This document shows positions 10,117 through 20,835 of a stretch of DNA of 64,000 nucleotides, one piece after another. The stretch is from contig OZ024827.1 of the NCBI GenBank assembly GCA_964016985.1, positions 20,725,275-20,789,274 on the forward strand, in the 5' to 3' direction. Numbering within the stretch: the first letter of the stretch is position 1; each line of letters starts with the position of its first letter. The notes below the pieces were generated by a model. The model did no database searches. It saw nothing but the letters and a program-made list of their open reading frames with translations, and had not been told where the DNA came from. The stretch is from Anodontia alba. Lineage: Eukaryota; Mollusca; Bivalvia; Lucinida; Lucinidae. A program made the position numbers and the translations under genes.

Positions 10117-10920
10117 ATTCGTTTAGAGCATTTTGCTTGATATTGTATGATCAGACGTTTAACACCAGTACATGCGTTTTAATTTTTGAAATTTTATTTA
10201 ATTTGAAAATTATACAATGTGAAATATCAAAATATCACGGTTTGGATATAGTCCGATTATTGTTCTATATCTATTTAATATCAAAATCATCCCCTCTCAG
10301 CTCCTGTATCCGAGTTATGAAATTTACTACTTTAAGTACAACTTACACGGCTGCTTATCTCCACACGCGCAACACCGTGTTGTGAAAAGAAAATCGTAAG
10401 GAGACTTTCCGGAGATGGTTGCGGAGAATCAATTTAGGTAGCGTTGAAGGTGGGTGTCTGTTGAAATAAGGCTGACGTTTTGGCACGATCGCCGATATCC
10501 AAAATCGGATGACGTAATTCAATCTCTTATATATTTAGTCTCCCATATAATCAGACCGGAATTGCAGTACTTTAAGCGAATACGGAACAAAAATTATTTT
10601 TTCTCCCGATTCAAGGGTGGTTAGATTTTGCTGTTTTGGTGACAGGAAGGCATGTAAAACACCAGCTCTTGGAGAGATTACAATCCCTGGTTAAATACAT
10701 GTTTAGCATGTTACTGTGTAGTTGAAAAGAAAATATATGAAATTATTCTTCCATTGCGCAGAAACTTCCATTGCGCAGAAACTAGGAATTGTATTGTCGG
10801 CTGGTAAGTAAGGAGAGCGGTGGCGAGTGAAGGGATGGATATTTTAGCTGTCAGTACCGAACCAAATTAATGTACCATTCTGACGCAAACGACCCTTATG
10901 GACTAACGCGTCGTTAAACT
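10117..10920. other. No recognisable gene
   Basis: No domain, splice pair or multicopy repeat was recognised. A direct doublet CCATTGCGCAGAAACT occurs twice near 10750-10785. Confidence 0.5.
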
Positions 10921-10924
10921 TGCT

Positions 10925-10949
10925 CATCATCATCATCATCATCATCATA
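10925..10949. repeat. (ATC)n microsatellite, with poly(G) nearby
   Basis: About eight CAT repeats, followed 30 bp later by a run of roughly 16 G at about 10978-10993. Confidence 0.95.
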
Positions 10950-10972
10950 TTAAATGACGTGATAAAAATCAC

Positions 10973-11550
10973 TGCTTGGGGGGGGGGGGGGGGAAGGGGG
11001 CGGGGAGGCACTTACTATCTAAAAGGGTAGGAAAGGTGTGCTCCCAGGAGCCCGGGACCCCTGCCCCTTTCCAGACATGATTGAGACCCCTTTCCAGACA
11101 AAGTAAGAACATATACCCCATTGTAGACAAACAATATATGCTCATTTGCTCAGTTTGTTAACTTAACATGGATTTATTTGCACATTATCAATATTATGTA
11201 CAACAAGAATCATACAATATCAAGATTAACTAAGGTATATACAGTGTTTTAATTTTTATCAAATAAAATTGTAATATTGTTGGTTAAACAATTTGAGCCA
11301 AGTACAGAAATCCATTTATGATATCCCCGTTCCAGGCTATTGTAGTTTACCGTCCCTATTCCAGTCAGACAGGAACACCTTTCCAGACAAGTATATTTGA
11401 ATCCCTTCCCAGATTTTTACAATGAACACCACCCCCGTTCCAGACAGACTCTGAAAATAAGACCCCTTTTGTCAGCACATCCCTACCCAGGCTTATATAG
11501 TGAGTTCCCCACGGTGGGGGATGGGGGTGGGGGGATGGGGATGGGGCAGA
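10973..11550. mobile_element. Foldback-like element with G-rich ends
   Basis: The left flank (GGGGAGGCACTTACTATCTA, then AAGGGTAGGAAAGGTGTGCT) is imperfectly complementary to the right flank (AGCACATCCCTACCCAGGCT, TATAGTGAGTTCCCC). Between them CCTTTCCAGACA-type motifs recur on one strand. The ends are approximate. Confidence 0.5.
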
Positions 11551-12341
11551 TGGTCTGATGGAGCCTGCGATCAGTTGAAAGCTACAGATCTCGACACTTG
11601 GGCGCAAGGTGAACGTTTTGCGATCTACATGTACGTGACGGGTTCTGATGACAGCGGCACTGACACAGCTGAATAGTACAGTAGCACCGACACAGCGAGT
11701 GAATCAGAGGCGTTTCACTGAATCGAAAGTCCAAAAACGGGCATAAATGAGTCAATCCTACGGACTACACTTAAAATTTTACCATGTAGTCTACACAGCG
11801 ATCCTAAACTGTATGTTAAATATCAAAAGACTAGCTCAAGTGGTTCTCTGGATATTTACTATTGCTATGATGGCAGAGTCGAAAAGGGGCATAACTCTAC
11901 CATACCAGGTCCGACGGGTAAAAAGATACGGGTTCGCTTATTTTTTATTTATTTATTTTTATTACTATTTTTTATTATTATTTTTTTTATTTTTTTGTGT
12001 GTGTGTGTGCTCATGTCATGTACAAAATTTCAAATTCCTAGCAGCAGCCATTCTCTAGTTTCACAAGCACATAAAAGCAGGCAGATGGACAAGGCCAAAC
12101 CAAAACGTCCCCTCAACTTCTTCGAAGTTGGACGGGAAGAAGTTGGACGGGGTGACATAAAATACGGGTTCGCTTATTTTTATGCTGATTCACATAGCAT
12201 AAGCCTATCTTTAGTTTCTCAAGCACCAAAAAGCGTAACGGACAGACAGACAAACGGACAACTCTTTCAATATGTTTCTGCATCATTTCTGAAAAGGCAT
12301 CTATTCTTAAAAGGGAAGAGTTTGCTCCCCTTGAGAAACTA
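11551..12341. repeat. Diverged direct duplication, no gene
   Basis: TACGGGTTCGCTTATTTTTA occurs near 11928 and 12163. Each is followed by a TAGTTTCNCAAGCACA-type segment and then a CAGACAGACAAACGGAC-like segment, so ~235 bp appears duplicated. The spanning open frame on the plus strand is not supported as coding. Confidence 0.5.
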
Positions 12342-12510
12342 CAGTCAAACCTGTGTTAAACCTATTGGAAAGCCAAAACTGGTTGCTAAAGACACATGCT
12401 TGCTTAATACAGGTAGATTTGCACTTCTTTGCCTTTAATGAGATCTGAAATAGTGACCCTTAAACGCAGGTGAATGCAAATACAGGTGGCATTTAGGACA
12501 GGTTTGACTG
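12342..12510. mobile_element. Short TIR element (169 bp)
   Basis: Terminal inverted repeats CAGTCAAACCTGTGTTAAA and its inverse (ending ACAGGTTTGACTG) enclose 130 bp without coding capacity. The left flank is TA and the right flank TT. The CAGT start resembles the pogo-like MITEs in this window. Confidence 0.75.
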
Positions 12511-12704
12511 TTTTTATTTTCCGGGTAGACCCCTTTTCCAAAGAGCTTAGTTTGCAGAAGAGAAAACAAGGTCACAAAAATTGTTTCGAAAAAAAAATGG
12601 CGGAATACGACCCCCACCGCCCACCCCAAGCCTTTCCCTCTCCTTCCCCCACCAAGAGTATCCCCTCAAACTATTCTCATCATTCACATCATCCTACGTA
12701 AGGT

Positions 12705-12815
12705 CTCATCCAGGCCTTTTCTCTCCATTGATACATTCTATAGTATCCAATTATCCTGGCAGCGGACAGCGAAGGACCTGATCAGACTGCGCGGATGCGC
12801 ATTTTCGCTGGGAGT
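12705..12815. repeat. Palindromic-family repeat paired with 57790-57945
   Basis: TCTCCATTGATACATTCT, GCGGACAGCGAAG and CTGATCAGACTGCGCGGATG recur in the same order at 57808-57945. A TTTATT (AATAAA on the minus strand) just after 12510 is the nearest candidate polyadenylation signal for the zinc-finger gene upstream; this is tentative. Confidence 0.65.
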
Positions 12816-12822
12816 GACTCAT

Positions 12823-13129
12823 TTCATTCTCCCATAGTTTCTTTGCTTGTATTGAGGTTTTACAGCCCAGTCGACCCATTAGGTTCATGTCAAGCGCGGT
12901 CAGTTATTCTTCGGCACGGTTAACCAGTATTTTTGCACATTCTTTCGCCTGAAACTGACAACTGCCCTTCTGGAATCAGTAGAAGGGAGAGAATGACCGT
13001 AGAAAATATTTCACGACCTATCTCCATGAAAGAATGTTGGAAGACTCAGCGGGGATCGAACCCGAGATCTCCTGATCACCAGTCGGACGCCGTCCGACTG
13101 AGCCACAGAGGCTTGCTTCATTCTCCCAT
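12823..13129 (-). mobile_element. tRNA-derived SINE inserted at the zinc-finger stop codon
   Basis: The SINE (12836-13116, minus strand) has its tRNA head at the right end (GTGGCTCAGTCGGACGGCG, B-box GGTTCGATCCCC). It is bounded by an exact 13 bp duplication, TTCATTCTCCCAT, at 12823-12835 and 13117-13129. Read on the minus strand that duplicated target is ATG GGA GAA TGA A, the final codons (Met-Gly-Glu-stop) of the zinc-finger gene. The SINE therefore lies in the 3'UTR, one base past the stop, and the original 3'UTR resumes at 12835. Confidence 0.93.
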
Positions 13130-14301
13130 GTGTCGCCGTATATGACTTTTTAGATTCTGAATTCTTTTGAGTTTTTTACCACACATGTCACAGCGGTGGC
13201 GTTCCTCTTCGTTATGTCCAAGCTCATGAGCCCGACGATTACATGAGTGTTTAAAGTTCTTATCACAAATAGAACAACTATAGTGTTTCTCTGATGTATG
13301 TGAACGCATATGCGTACGGAGACCAGGCTTGCAGGCGAAACATTTTCCACAAGTTTCGCAAGCATGAGGTTTTTCTCCAGTATGTGTAAGTTTATGATTT
13401 TGTAGAGTTAGTAAATGTTTGAACTTCTTATCACATTTGGTACAGCTATAAGGCTTTTCGTCTGTGTGTACAAGCATATGTGTCCGTAGAGTACCTAAAA
13501 ATCGGAATCTTGTACTGCAAATGCCACAGGAATATGCTTTGTTGCCTGAATGAACACGCTTGTGAGAGAGGAGATTGCTTTTCTGTGTAAACTGCTTCCG
13601 ACAAAGTTCACATGAAAACGGCTTTTCACCTGAATGTACAAACATATGAGTGTGTAGACCATCTAAATACTTAAACTGTTTATTACAAATCTGACAGGAA
13701 TGACACTTCGTCTCAGTATGAACAAGCATGTGAGTGCGTACACTTGATGTCTGATTGAAATATTTACCACAAATATTACAGCTGTATGGTTTTTCACCAG
13801 TGTGTATACGCCTGTGTGTGCGAAGATGATCAGCTTTTGAGAAATATTTTCCACAAACGTCACATCCATGAGGTTTATCTCCTGTATGCACCACCATATG
13901 TTTCTGCTGAGTTGCTTTCTCCGAAAACTCCCGACCACAAATATTACACTTGTAGGGTTTCTCTCCCGTGTGTATGAACGTGTGCTTCTTGAGGTTTGAT
14001 ATCTGTGAAAAAGACTTTCCACAAACTATACATGTATGTGGTTTCTCACCAGTGTGTGTTAACATGTGCAAATGCAGACTACCTGGTGTTGGAAAAAATC
14101 TACTACAAATCCCGCAGCAGTGTCGTTTCTCTCTCGTGTGCGTCAGCATATGTGTTCGTAGATGACTGCTCTGGGTAAATTGCTTAGAACATATAGAACA
14201 GCTATACGGCCTTTCACCTGTATGTACACGCAGATGTATTCGTAGCAGTGCTAACCGGGAAAATATCTTTCCACATGTCCTGCAGCAGTGATGTTTGGTC
14301 C
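13118..14301 (-). CDS. C2H2 zinc-finger protein, terminal exon (14 fingers)
   Basis: Terminal coding exon of a probable nuclear DNA-binding transcription regulator. It opens at acceptor TTACATCCTTACAG (AG at 14302-14303) in phase 1 and ends at TGA 13118-13120, giving about 393 residues. Fourteen tandem C-X2-C...H-X3-H fingers fill it, from CCRTCGKIFSRLALLRIH to CDMCGKKLKRIQNLKSH. Most linkers are TGEKP-like; several are degenerate (TETKCH, SGNKAY, NEEERH), and the last finger has Leu for the usual Phe. No KRAB, BTB or SCAN domain is visible in this exon. Joining to 20836 gives H-T-G-T-K-H, a proper finger linker, so the two exons belong to one gene. The other open frames here are shadows. The DNA target cannot be read from sequence. 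Confidence 0.95.
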
Positions 14302-14462
14302 CTGTAAGGATGTAAACATAGTTCCACATAGTGTATTTTCGTTTGGGCTAACAATATGTAGTTTAAGATAAATATGAGGTCAGCCAAGTCACAGAACAAC
14401 CAAAGTATCAGAGATCAGAGACGGCCAGTATCTTGACTTCAGCAAGTTCCTAGTTAAAAGTA

Positions 14463-14802
14463 CAGTCGACTCTCGTTATCTCGAATTCCAAGGGACTCAT
14501 TGAAACACTTCGAGATATCGGTACTTCGACATATCAGAGTTGAGAGGGTGAGGTAAAACAATAAATTGAACAACCACATTTAACAAATGAATATGTAATT
14601 TGACTCCTGAAGTTAGAAATATATATATATATATATATATGTGAAAAAGAGGAGAAATTGCTCCTGGGGAGCAATTTCTCCTCTTTTCCACATTATTTTG
14701 CTACCTGTTGTCATAGTTTCATGTTAAAACAGGGATCAGATTTTCACTTCGAGATAAGTGGTAATTCGAAATAAGCGAGTTCGAGATAACGAGGTTCGAC
14801 TG
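14463..14802. mobile_element. pogo/Tigger-like MITE, copy b
   Basis: Ends CAGTCGACTCTCGTTATC and GATAACGAGGTTCGACTG with TA on both sides (14461-14462, 14803-14804). The core palindrome GAGGAGAAATTGCTCC with inverse lies inside a (TA)n-expanded arm at 14621-14640. It sits in the zinc-finger intron, 160 bp past the acceptor. Confidence 0.93.
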
Positions 14803-14883
14803 TAATTAAGTCAAAAGCTTCAGTTCTTTCGTTGTTATTTCAGGATCATAACTACACACTGATATTTTATACGAAACAAATAC

Positions 14884-14940
14884 CGTATGCATTCTAATAA
14901 ACGCCCACTCACTAATAAGCGCCCTTCTCACTTTTTGTGG
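14884..14940. repeat. Single terminus of a TACCGTA-type element
   Basis: TACCGTATGCATTCTAATAA followed by ACGCCCACTCACTAATAAGC resembles the TACCGTATTAATCCGCC terminus at 25256. No opposing end was found nearby, and a truncated relative lies near 21565. Confidence 0.45.
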
Positions 14941-16459
14941 AAAGAGGGCCAAGATGGTACTGTATCGCTCACCTGAGTATCAGATATGACCCCTGGGTGG
15001 GGCCTTTTTTACCCCAGGCTTGTAATTTGAACAAGTTAACTTGATACTTCCGATGAAGTTTTGAGTCAACTGACCTTTCGATTCAGAAGACGTTTGCAAC
15101 AGATTTTCAAGACGGCAATCATGGCATCAATCTTTGATTTCAAATTGGAACGATTTTAGCTATTTTTGATCTACAAGTCACCCTTATACTTCTTATCAAA
15201 TTTCGAGTCAATTGGCCTTACACTTCAAGAGTAGAAGTTCAAAACAGATTTTCAAGATGGTGGCCTTGGAAGCCATCGTGAATTTCCGAATGTAACAATT
15301 TTAGTTATTTTTTTTTTCTATATGTCACCTAATAGTTCATACCAAGTTTCCAGTCATTTGGCCTGACGATTCAGGAGTAGAGGTTCAAAATATATTTTCA
15401 AGACGGAGGCCATAGCGGCCATCTTGGATTTCCCATCTAAATAATATTAGTTTAATTTTGATCTACGAGCCACCTCGATACTTTCAATGAAGTTTCGAGT
15501 CAATTGGTCTTTCGATGAGAAAAAATGGAGATAGGATTTCAAGATGGCAGCTGTGGTGGCCATGTTTGATTTCTAATAAGAACGGTTTTGCTATTTTTGA
15601 TCTACAAGTCTCTCCAATGCTTCTCATCACGTTTATTAGTCTTTCCATTAAGGAGAAGTATTTCAAACTAGATTTTCAAGATAGCAGCCATAACGGCCAT
15701 CTTGGATTTCCAATCTGAACGAGAAGCAAGTTTTGATCTACAAGAGGCCCCTATACTTCCTACGATGTTTCAAGTCAACTGGCCTTTTGATTTAGAGAAG
15801 AAGCCAAAAATAGATTTTCAATATGGCAGCCATCTTGGATTTCTGATCAGAACGATTTTAGCTATTTTTGATCTACAAGTTCCCCCGATAGTTTCTACCA
15901 AGTTCCGAGTCAATTGGCATTTCACTTCAGGAAAGGAGGCGCAAAATAGATTTTCAAGATGGCGGGCATCTTGGATTTCAGATAGAACGATTTTAGCAAT
16001 TTTTAATCTACAAGTTGTCCGGATACTTCCTACCAAGTGTCGAGCCAACTGGCCTTTCGGTTCACGAGAAGAATTGCAAAATAAATTTCTAAGATGGCGG
16101 CCCTGGCGTCCATTCTGGGACTTCCGATCAGAACGATATCATCATGTCGCCCTGATACTTCCTACCTAGTTTCGAGTCAATTTGCCTTTCGATCCAGGAG
16201 AAGATGCATAAAATAGACTTTCAAGATGGCCGCCATGGCGGGCAGCTTGGAATTCCGATCGGAATGATTTTAGCTATTTTTTATCATCAAGTCATACCAA
16301 GTTTCGAGTCAATTGGCTTTTCGGTTCAGGAGAAGAAACGCAAAACAGATTTTCAAGATGGCCACCGTGGCGGCCATCTTTGATTTCCAATCGGAACGAT
16401 TATAACTATTTTTGTCATGCAGGTTGACCCGATACTTCCTATAAAGTTTCCAGTCCTTT

Positions 16460-16545
16460 TTTATTTTATTTTATTTATTTATTTATTTATTATTTTTTTT
16501 TTTTTATTTATTTATTTATTTATTTATTTTTTTTTTTTTTTTTGC
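16460..16545. repeat. (ATTT)n / T-rich low complexity
   Basis: TTTATTTATTTATT-type repeats and T runs, at the junction between the tandem array and SINE tail sequence. Confidence 0.9.
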
Positions 16546-16645
16546 TGAGGTTTTACAGCCTATTCAACCCTCTGAAGAGCGCGGTTAGTTTACCTCATCA
16601 CACCATAGCACATTCTTTCGCCATAAACTGACAACTGCCCCTTTT
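16546..16645 (-). mobile_element. SINE 3'-end fragment
   Basis: TGAGGTTTTACAGCC, GAGCGCGGTTAGTTTACC and CATTCTTTCGCCATAAACTG are the reversed tail and body of the tRNA-derived SINE; the tRNA head is missing. A (TA)n run follows at 16722-16751. Confidence 0.8.
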
Positions 16646-16716
16646 TTCGACTCTGCCATGACAGCAATCGGAAAACCTTGTCAGCATGATTTCCAGAGAA
16701 GCGCTTAAACTAGGCT

Positions 16717-16755
<39 letters not shown>

Positions 16756-16864
16756 GCATACAGTATAGGATCAGTGTGTCGCCGACCCGATAAACTTTTA
16801 AGCGAACTCCAAAAAATATTGACTCAGTTATGCCCCATTTTTTTTACTTTGCTATGATAATATA

Positions 16865-17046
16865 GCCAGTATTGTGCACAGAAACTGGCCTGCCCTTCTT
16901 GAATCAGCGGAAGGCAGAGAATGACCGTAGAGAGTATTTCATGATCTATCTCTACGAAAGAATGTTGCAAGACTCAGCGGGGATCGAACCTGCTACCTCC
17001 TGATCACCAGTCGGATGCGCATCCGACTGAGCCACCGAAGCCGGCT
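16865..17046 (-). mobile_element. tRNA-derived SINE, tail missing
   Basis: The minus-strand head is at the right end (GGTGGCTCAGTCGGATGCG, B-box GGTTCGATCCCC) and the body runs to CAGTTTCTGTGCACAATACT. Its head abuts the body of the next SINE at 17047. Confidence 0.85.
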
Positions 17047-17212
17047 TCATTCTCTGCCCATTTTGAAACAGCAAAAGGAAGAGAATGACCGTAGAAAATA
17101 TTTTATATCAATCTCTACGTAAGAATGTTGCCGACCCGGCGGGGATCGCACCCGCAAAATCCTGATCATCAATTGGACGCGCATCCGACTGAGCCACCGA
17201 GGCCGGCAACTT
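17047..17212 (-). mobile_element. Second SINE fragment in tandem
   Basis: Head GCCGGCCTCGGTGGCTCAGT and a degraded B-box GGGTGCGATCCCC; the body stops near TTCAAAATGGGCAGAG. The two head-to-body SINEs share orientation and may come from nested insertion or unequal exchange. Confidence 0.82.
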
Positions 17213-18081
17213 TCAAGTCAATTGGCATTTCGGTTCAGGAGAAGAAGGATAAAATAGATATTTAAAATGGCCACCATGGCGGCCATCTTGGATTTCCGAT
17301 CGGAACGATTTTAGCTATTTTTGATGTACGAATTGCCCCGATACTTCCTATCAAGTTTCGAGTCGATTGGTCTTTCAATTCAGAAGAAGCGCAAAATAGT
17401 TGTTCAAGATGGCCGCCATTGAATTTAGATACTTTTTCATCTACAAGTTGCCCAAATACTTCCTACCAAGTTTCGAGTCGATTGGCCCACGGTTCAGAAG
17501 AAGCGCAAAATACATTTTCAAGAGGGCGGCCATGGCGGCCATCTTCGATTTCCGATTGGAATCATTTTAGTTACTTTTGATCTACAAGTCAACCCGATAC
17601 TCCCTACCAAGTTTCGAGTTAACTGGTTCGAGGGTGTAGGATGAGTAGTCTTTTAAAGCACATTGTTGACGCCGCACAGGAACGACGCACGATGGACGAC
17701 GAACATTGACCGATCACAATAGCTCACCTTGAGTACTTCGTGCTCAGGTGAGCTAAAGAGATGATAAAATCCCAAATTTAATGGCCTCATGACGTTGAAA
17801 TTTGGGTTATTTTCCCATATTTTGTCTTAAAATGTCACTTTTTTGAGTTCTGAATTGCAGCGCCCCGAGGCGCTTCTTAGATTAAAAACGATATGCACTA
17901 AACATTATAATAAGCTGCTCGTCTTTAAAATAACAAATACAGAGTAAGTAGTTTCGCTAGCAAGCCCGCTCAAATTAAGACCACTCCACTATAAAGACCA
18001 GCTTTTGGCAGTCCAACATGTTTTCTTTCTTATTATGGTAAATTATCTTAAAATATTACACAAAGGGTACTGACAAAATGG

Positions 18082-18172
18082 CATATGCAAACAGTGTAGA
18101 CCGAGATCAGACTGCTTCTTCAGGAGCAGTCTGATCAATCTGATCAGGGTCTACACTGTTTGCCATCCCACT
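18082..18172. repeat. GCAAACAGTGTAGACC palindrome
   Basis: GCAAACAGTGTAGACCGAGA and its inverse GGTCTACACTGTTTGC enclose GATCAGACTGCTTC with inverse. This is the same hairpin as in the TTAA MITEs at 9868, 50486 and 51404, but here without TTAA termini. Related hairpins lie at 21795, 24815, 31098, 48690, 51718 and 57998. Confidence 0.85.
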
Positions 18173-18466
18173 AAGTATTTTAGGAAACAACATTAAAAGC
18201 AAAATTTAGGCCAAAAAGTAAGGAATGAAGTGTTCAAATTTTAGGACATTTACGATATTCTATAATCTATATTAAAACTACGCAACTAATAAGATCACTT
18301 TTAGACTGGCTCAAAAGACGGCTTAATAGCAGAATTTCACTGTATAGTGTATGTACAATGTTTTCAAAGATTTTTGTTCTTCAATATCTAACACCACTCC
18401 AGTCTAAACTAACGATGGCTTTCATAAACGGGGCCCATTAAGAAAGAAAAAAAAAAAAATAACACG

Positions 18467-19525
18467 ATCACCTGATTACCAGACAAGTTTCGAATCAACT
18501 GGCCTTTCGCTCCAAAAGAAGAAGTTCAATATAGTTTTCCAAGGTGGCCGCCATAGAGGTTATCTCATATTTGAAAGTTTCTAGCTATTTTTGACCTACA
18601 AGTCATCTCAATACTTCAATGAAGTTGTCCAGGTACTTCCTATCAAGTTTCGAGTCGACTGGCTTTTCGGTTCGAGAGAAGAAGCGCAAAATAGATTTCG
18701 AAGATGGTGGCTATCTTGGATTTCCGATCTGAACATTTTACCTATTTTTGATCTACATGTTACCCTGATGCTTCCTATCCAGGTTCGAGTCAATTGGCCT
18801 TTCAGTTCAGGAGAAGAAGTGAAAAATTGAATTTCAAATCGGAACGAATTTACTTTTTTTTTATCTACAAGTCATCCCGATGCTTCTTAGCATCACGAAA
18901 ACACGCCTATATAATTTTGACCCCCTTAAACCCCACTTTTATATAGTAAAACTGGGGTTTACAGGGGTATACATTATTTTTCTTATTTCTGCTCAAAAAC
19001 ATAGATTGTGGGTACTCGTTACGTAACGAGTACCCACAATCTATATTTTGAGAAGAAATATGAAAAATAGAATTTTTATCTGATTTTTTTTATTTTTTTG
19101 GTGGTAAACTTTTCAATATATTTGAATAGGCGTGTTTTCGTAATGGCAAGTTTCGAGTCAGTTGGCCTATCGGTTCAGAAGAAGAAGCGAAAAATAGGTT
19201 TTTAAGAGGATTTTCGATTGGAACGATTTTACCTACTTTTGATACTTATAATTCCTACCAAGTTTCAAGTCATTTAGCATTTCGGTTCAGGAGAAGAAGC
19301 GAAAACCAGCCGCCTGTGCGGCCATCTTTGATTTTCGATCGGAACGATTTTAGCTAGTTTTGATCTACAAGTCACAAAGACGCTCCCTACCAAGTTTCGA
19401 GTCAATTGGCTCGTGGGTGTAGGAGGAGTAGGCTTTTAAAGCAGTCGTTGAGGCCGCACGACGCACGACGGACATTGACTGACCACAATAGCTCACCTTG
19501 AGCACTTCGTGCTCAGGTGAGCTAA
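18467..19525 (+). mobile_element. Helentron-like element HLE-2, 5'-truncated
   Basis: About seven diverged units of the HLE-1 array lead into TAGGCTTTTAAAGCAG, GACCACAATAGCTCACC and the 3' hairpin GAGCACTTCGTGCTC followed by AGGTGAGCTAA (end 19525). The 5' hairpin end is missing, and CAT-MITE copy F interrupts it. Confidence 0.7.
18891..19145 (-). mobile_element. CAT-MITE copy F, inserted in a tandem unit
   Basis: 255 bp, with ends CATCACGAAAACACGCC and GGCGTGTTTTCGTAATG. The core is shortened to CTCGTTACGTAACGAG, with the GAACCGCCTCG arms lost. It splits a known unit phrase: CTTCTTAG | element | GCAAGTTTCGAG, where sister units read CTTCCTAGCAAGTTT. This gives an empty-site comparison. Confidence 0.93.
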
Positions 19526-19699
19526 AACAAACAGCTAAATTTTAGAAATATGAATGACGCTGAGCAACATTTCAAATGTTCAAAAAAAACTCAATCAATA
19601 TAAAGCAAGAAAACTCATAGAATAATTTTAGAGACGTAACCGCAATACAATTACTTCTTTACACAGAGTTTGTTATTTCCCTGTGTTGTACTAGTTAGG

Positions 19700-20215
19700 A
19701 TCGACAGTCAATCTCAAGGGGGTGGGGGGTTAACATACATCATACAAAACAGCAAAAAATACTAAAGATTTTTGCGGAAAGGGCCCGTTCATATCTAGTC
19801 GTTTATTTGTTTGTTTGTTTGGTTATTATTATTTTCGTTGTTTTAATGAGAAATAGAATAGAATAAACAGAGTATATATCAAGGGTGAAAGTACTGATAT
19901 TTGCAGATTTGATGTACTACCGTATAGTCATCGTTGTGAACACTTAGGCACAATATTTTGATACCCGTATAAGCACACGTACACGAGTGTTCTCAACAAT
20001 GACAATGCGGTCATGCATCAAGTTTGCCAACATAAATGCCTTGTTTCTTTCTACATTCTTAAAGCCTATCCTGGTTTCTTTCAGACGACAAAATTAAACG
20101 GGGACTTTTCGCAAAATTATTGTCTTTTTTACTGTTTTGTATGACGTAGGTTCCCCACCCCCCACTCCGATCCCCACTCCACCCCTACTCCACGCCCTCC
20201 CTTGAATTTAGGTCT
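19700..20215. mobile_element. Foldback element with ~75-100 bp inverted ends
   Basis: CATCATACAAAACAGCAAAA near 19737 is inverted as TTTTACTGTTTTGTATGACG near 20128. Flanking GGGGGTGGGG and CCCCACCCCCCACT, GCGGAAAGGGCCCGT and ACGGGGACTTTTCGC also pair. An inner pair GTCATCGTTGTGAACACT / AGTGTTCTCAACAATGAC (about 19928-20010) forms a second foldback. No coding capacity. Confidence 0.7.
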
Positions 20216-20309
20216 CATTATTTTTTTCTGATTATTTACATTTACCTTTTGGTAATATTTACTGATAACATACGAGCCAGCGCAAGACAAAACCTACAAT
20301 AAGACGTGT

Positions 20310-20475
20310 GAGACCACCGAAGGCTCAGATCAGCGTGCGCATCCGCGCAGTCTGTCCAGAGTCTTTGCTGATCGCGTGTGCTACAGCTACCAGGCTAGCC
20401 AAAGAGGGATAAACCTTGCCATATTGGGTGGATGTACAGGCTGATCTGAGTCTTTGCTGGTCACACAGATCATTG
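20310..20475. repeat. GCGCATCCGCGCAGTCTG palindrome family
   Basis: GATCAGCGTGCGCATCCGCG and AGTCTTTGCTGATC/GGCTGATCTGAGTCTTTG recur in mirrored order, as at 3838 and 57860. It lies within the zinc-finger intron. Confidence 0.6.
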
Positions 20476-20525
20476 TAAGTTTTGTCGTGCGCTGGTTCAT
20501 ATATCTTGAGCTACATGCAGTGGTC

Positions 20526-20620
20526 CCTGGCGAACCCAGCGCCACTCGATGCTGAATCGACGTTGGATCAACGTATGCGCAACGTCGTCGACATTGGTCC
20601 AACATTAATTCAGTGTCACA
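20526..20620. repeat. Degenerate AACGTTG-type short repeats
   Basis: CGACGTTGGATCAACGT, CAACGTCGTCGACATTGG and CCAACATTAATTCAG are successive ~18 bp palindromic words, like those at 43065 and 51885. Confidence 0.55.
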
Positions 20621-20689
20621 TAGCTCCAGATAAGGGATTTATTTCAACCCAAAAATATTGATAGCTTCCTTATTTTTCGACAAAAAATA

Positions 20690-20762
20690 TGGTGTAGGTA
20701 CTCATTAGAAGCGCCTCTCTGAGGCGCTTCTAATAAGCACCCACAGCATATGTTTTCGTCGG
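20690..20762. repeat. Hairpin with CAT-MITE-like core
   Basis: TGTAGGTACTCATTAGAAGC plus GCCTCTC, and its inverse, with ATATG on both sides. The core is close to that of the CAT-MITEs, but GAAAACACGCC ends are absent. It lies 75 bp downstream of the zinc-finger donor site. Confidence 0.8.
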
Positions 20763-20835
20763 GATATAAGAAAAATATTTTGTGAAAACCATTTCTTATC
20801 TACTGCTATGGTGTCATCTGCCGCAGAGTACTTAC

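Larger units (their letters stand above)
14942..17756 (+). mobile_element. Helentron-like element HLE-1 with tandem array
   Basis: The 5' end is AAGAGGGCCAAGATGG then ATCGCTCACCTGAGTATC; the 3' end is AGCTCACCTTGAGTACTTCG, then TGCTCAGGTGAGCTAA. The 3' terminal hairpin plus GCTCACCTGAG/CTCAGGTGAGC subterminal inverted repeats match HLE-2 and HLE-3. The interior is a tandem array of ~134-138 bp units: TGATCTACAAGTC, CTTCCTACCAAGTTTCGAG, TCAATTGGCCTTTCG, AGAAGAAGCGCAAAATAG, AAGATGGCCGCCAT. SINE fragments interrupt the array at 16546-17215. The longest open frame in the array (15702-16169) is not conserved between units, so I call no gene. The Helentron link is structural inference. Confidence 0.7.
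14302..20835 (-). other. Zinc-finger gene intron, 6.5 kb, repeat-filled
   Basis: Donor CACAG|GTAAGT lies at 20836|20835 and acceptor CCTTACAG at 14302. Both flanking exons are phase 1, and joining gives an uninterrupted finger linker. The intron hosts a pogo-like MITE, two Helentron-like elements, three SINE fragments, one CAT-MITE and several foldbacks, listed separately. Confidence 0.88.

Noticed and set aside
15702..16169. 155-codon plus-strand open frame
   Set aside because: It crosses several tandem units of HLE-1; homologous units in HLE-3 and HLE-8 do not keep the frame, so no protein is supported.
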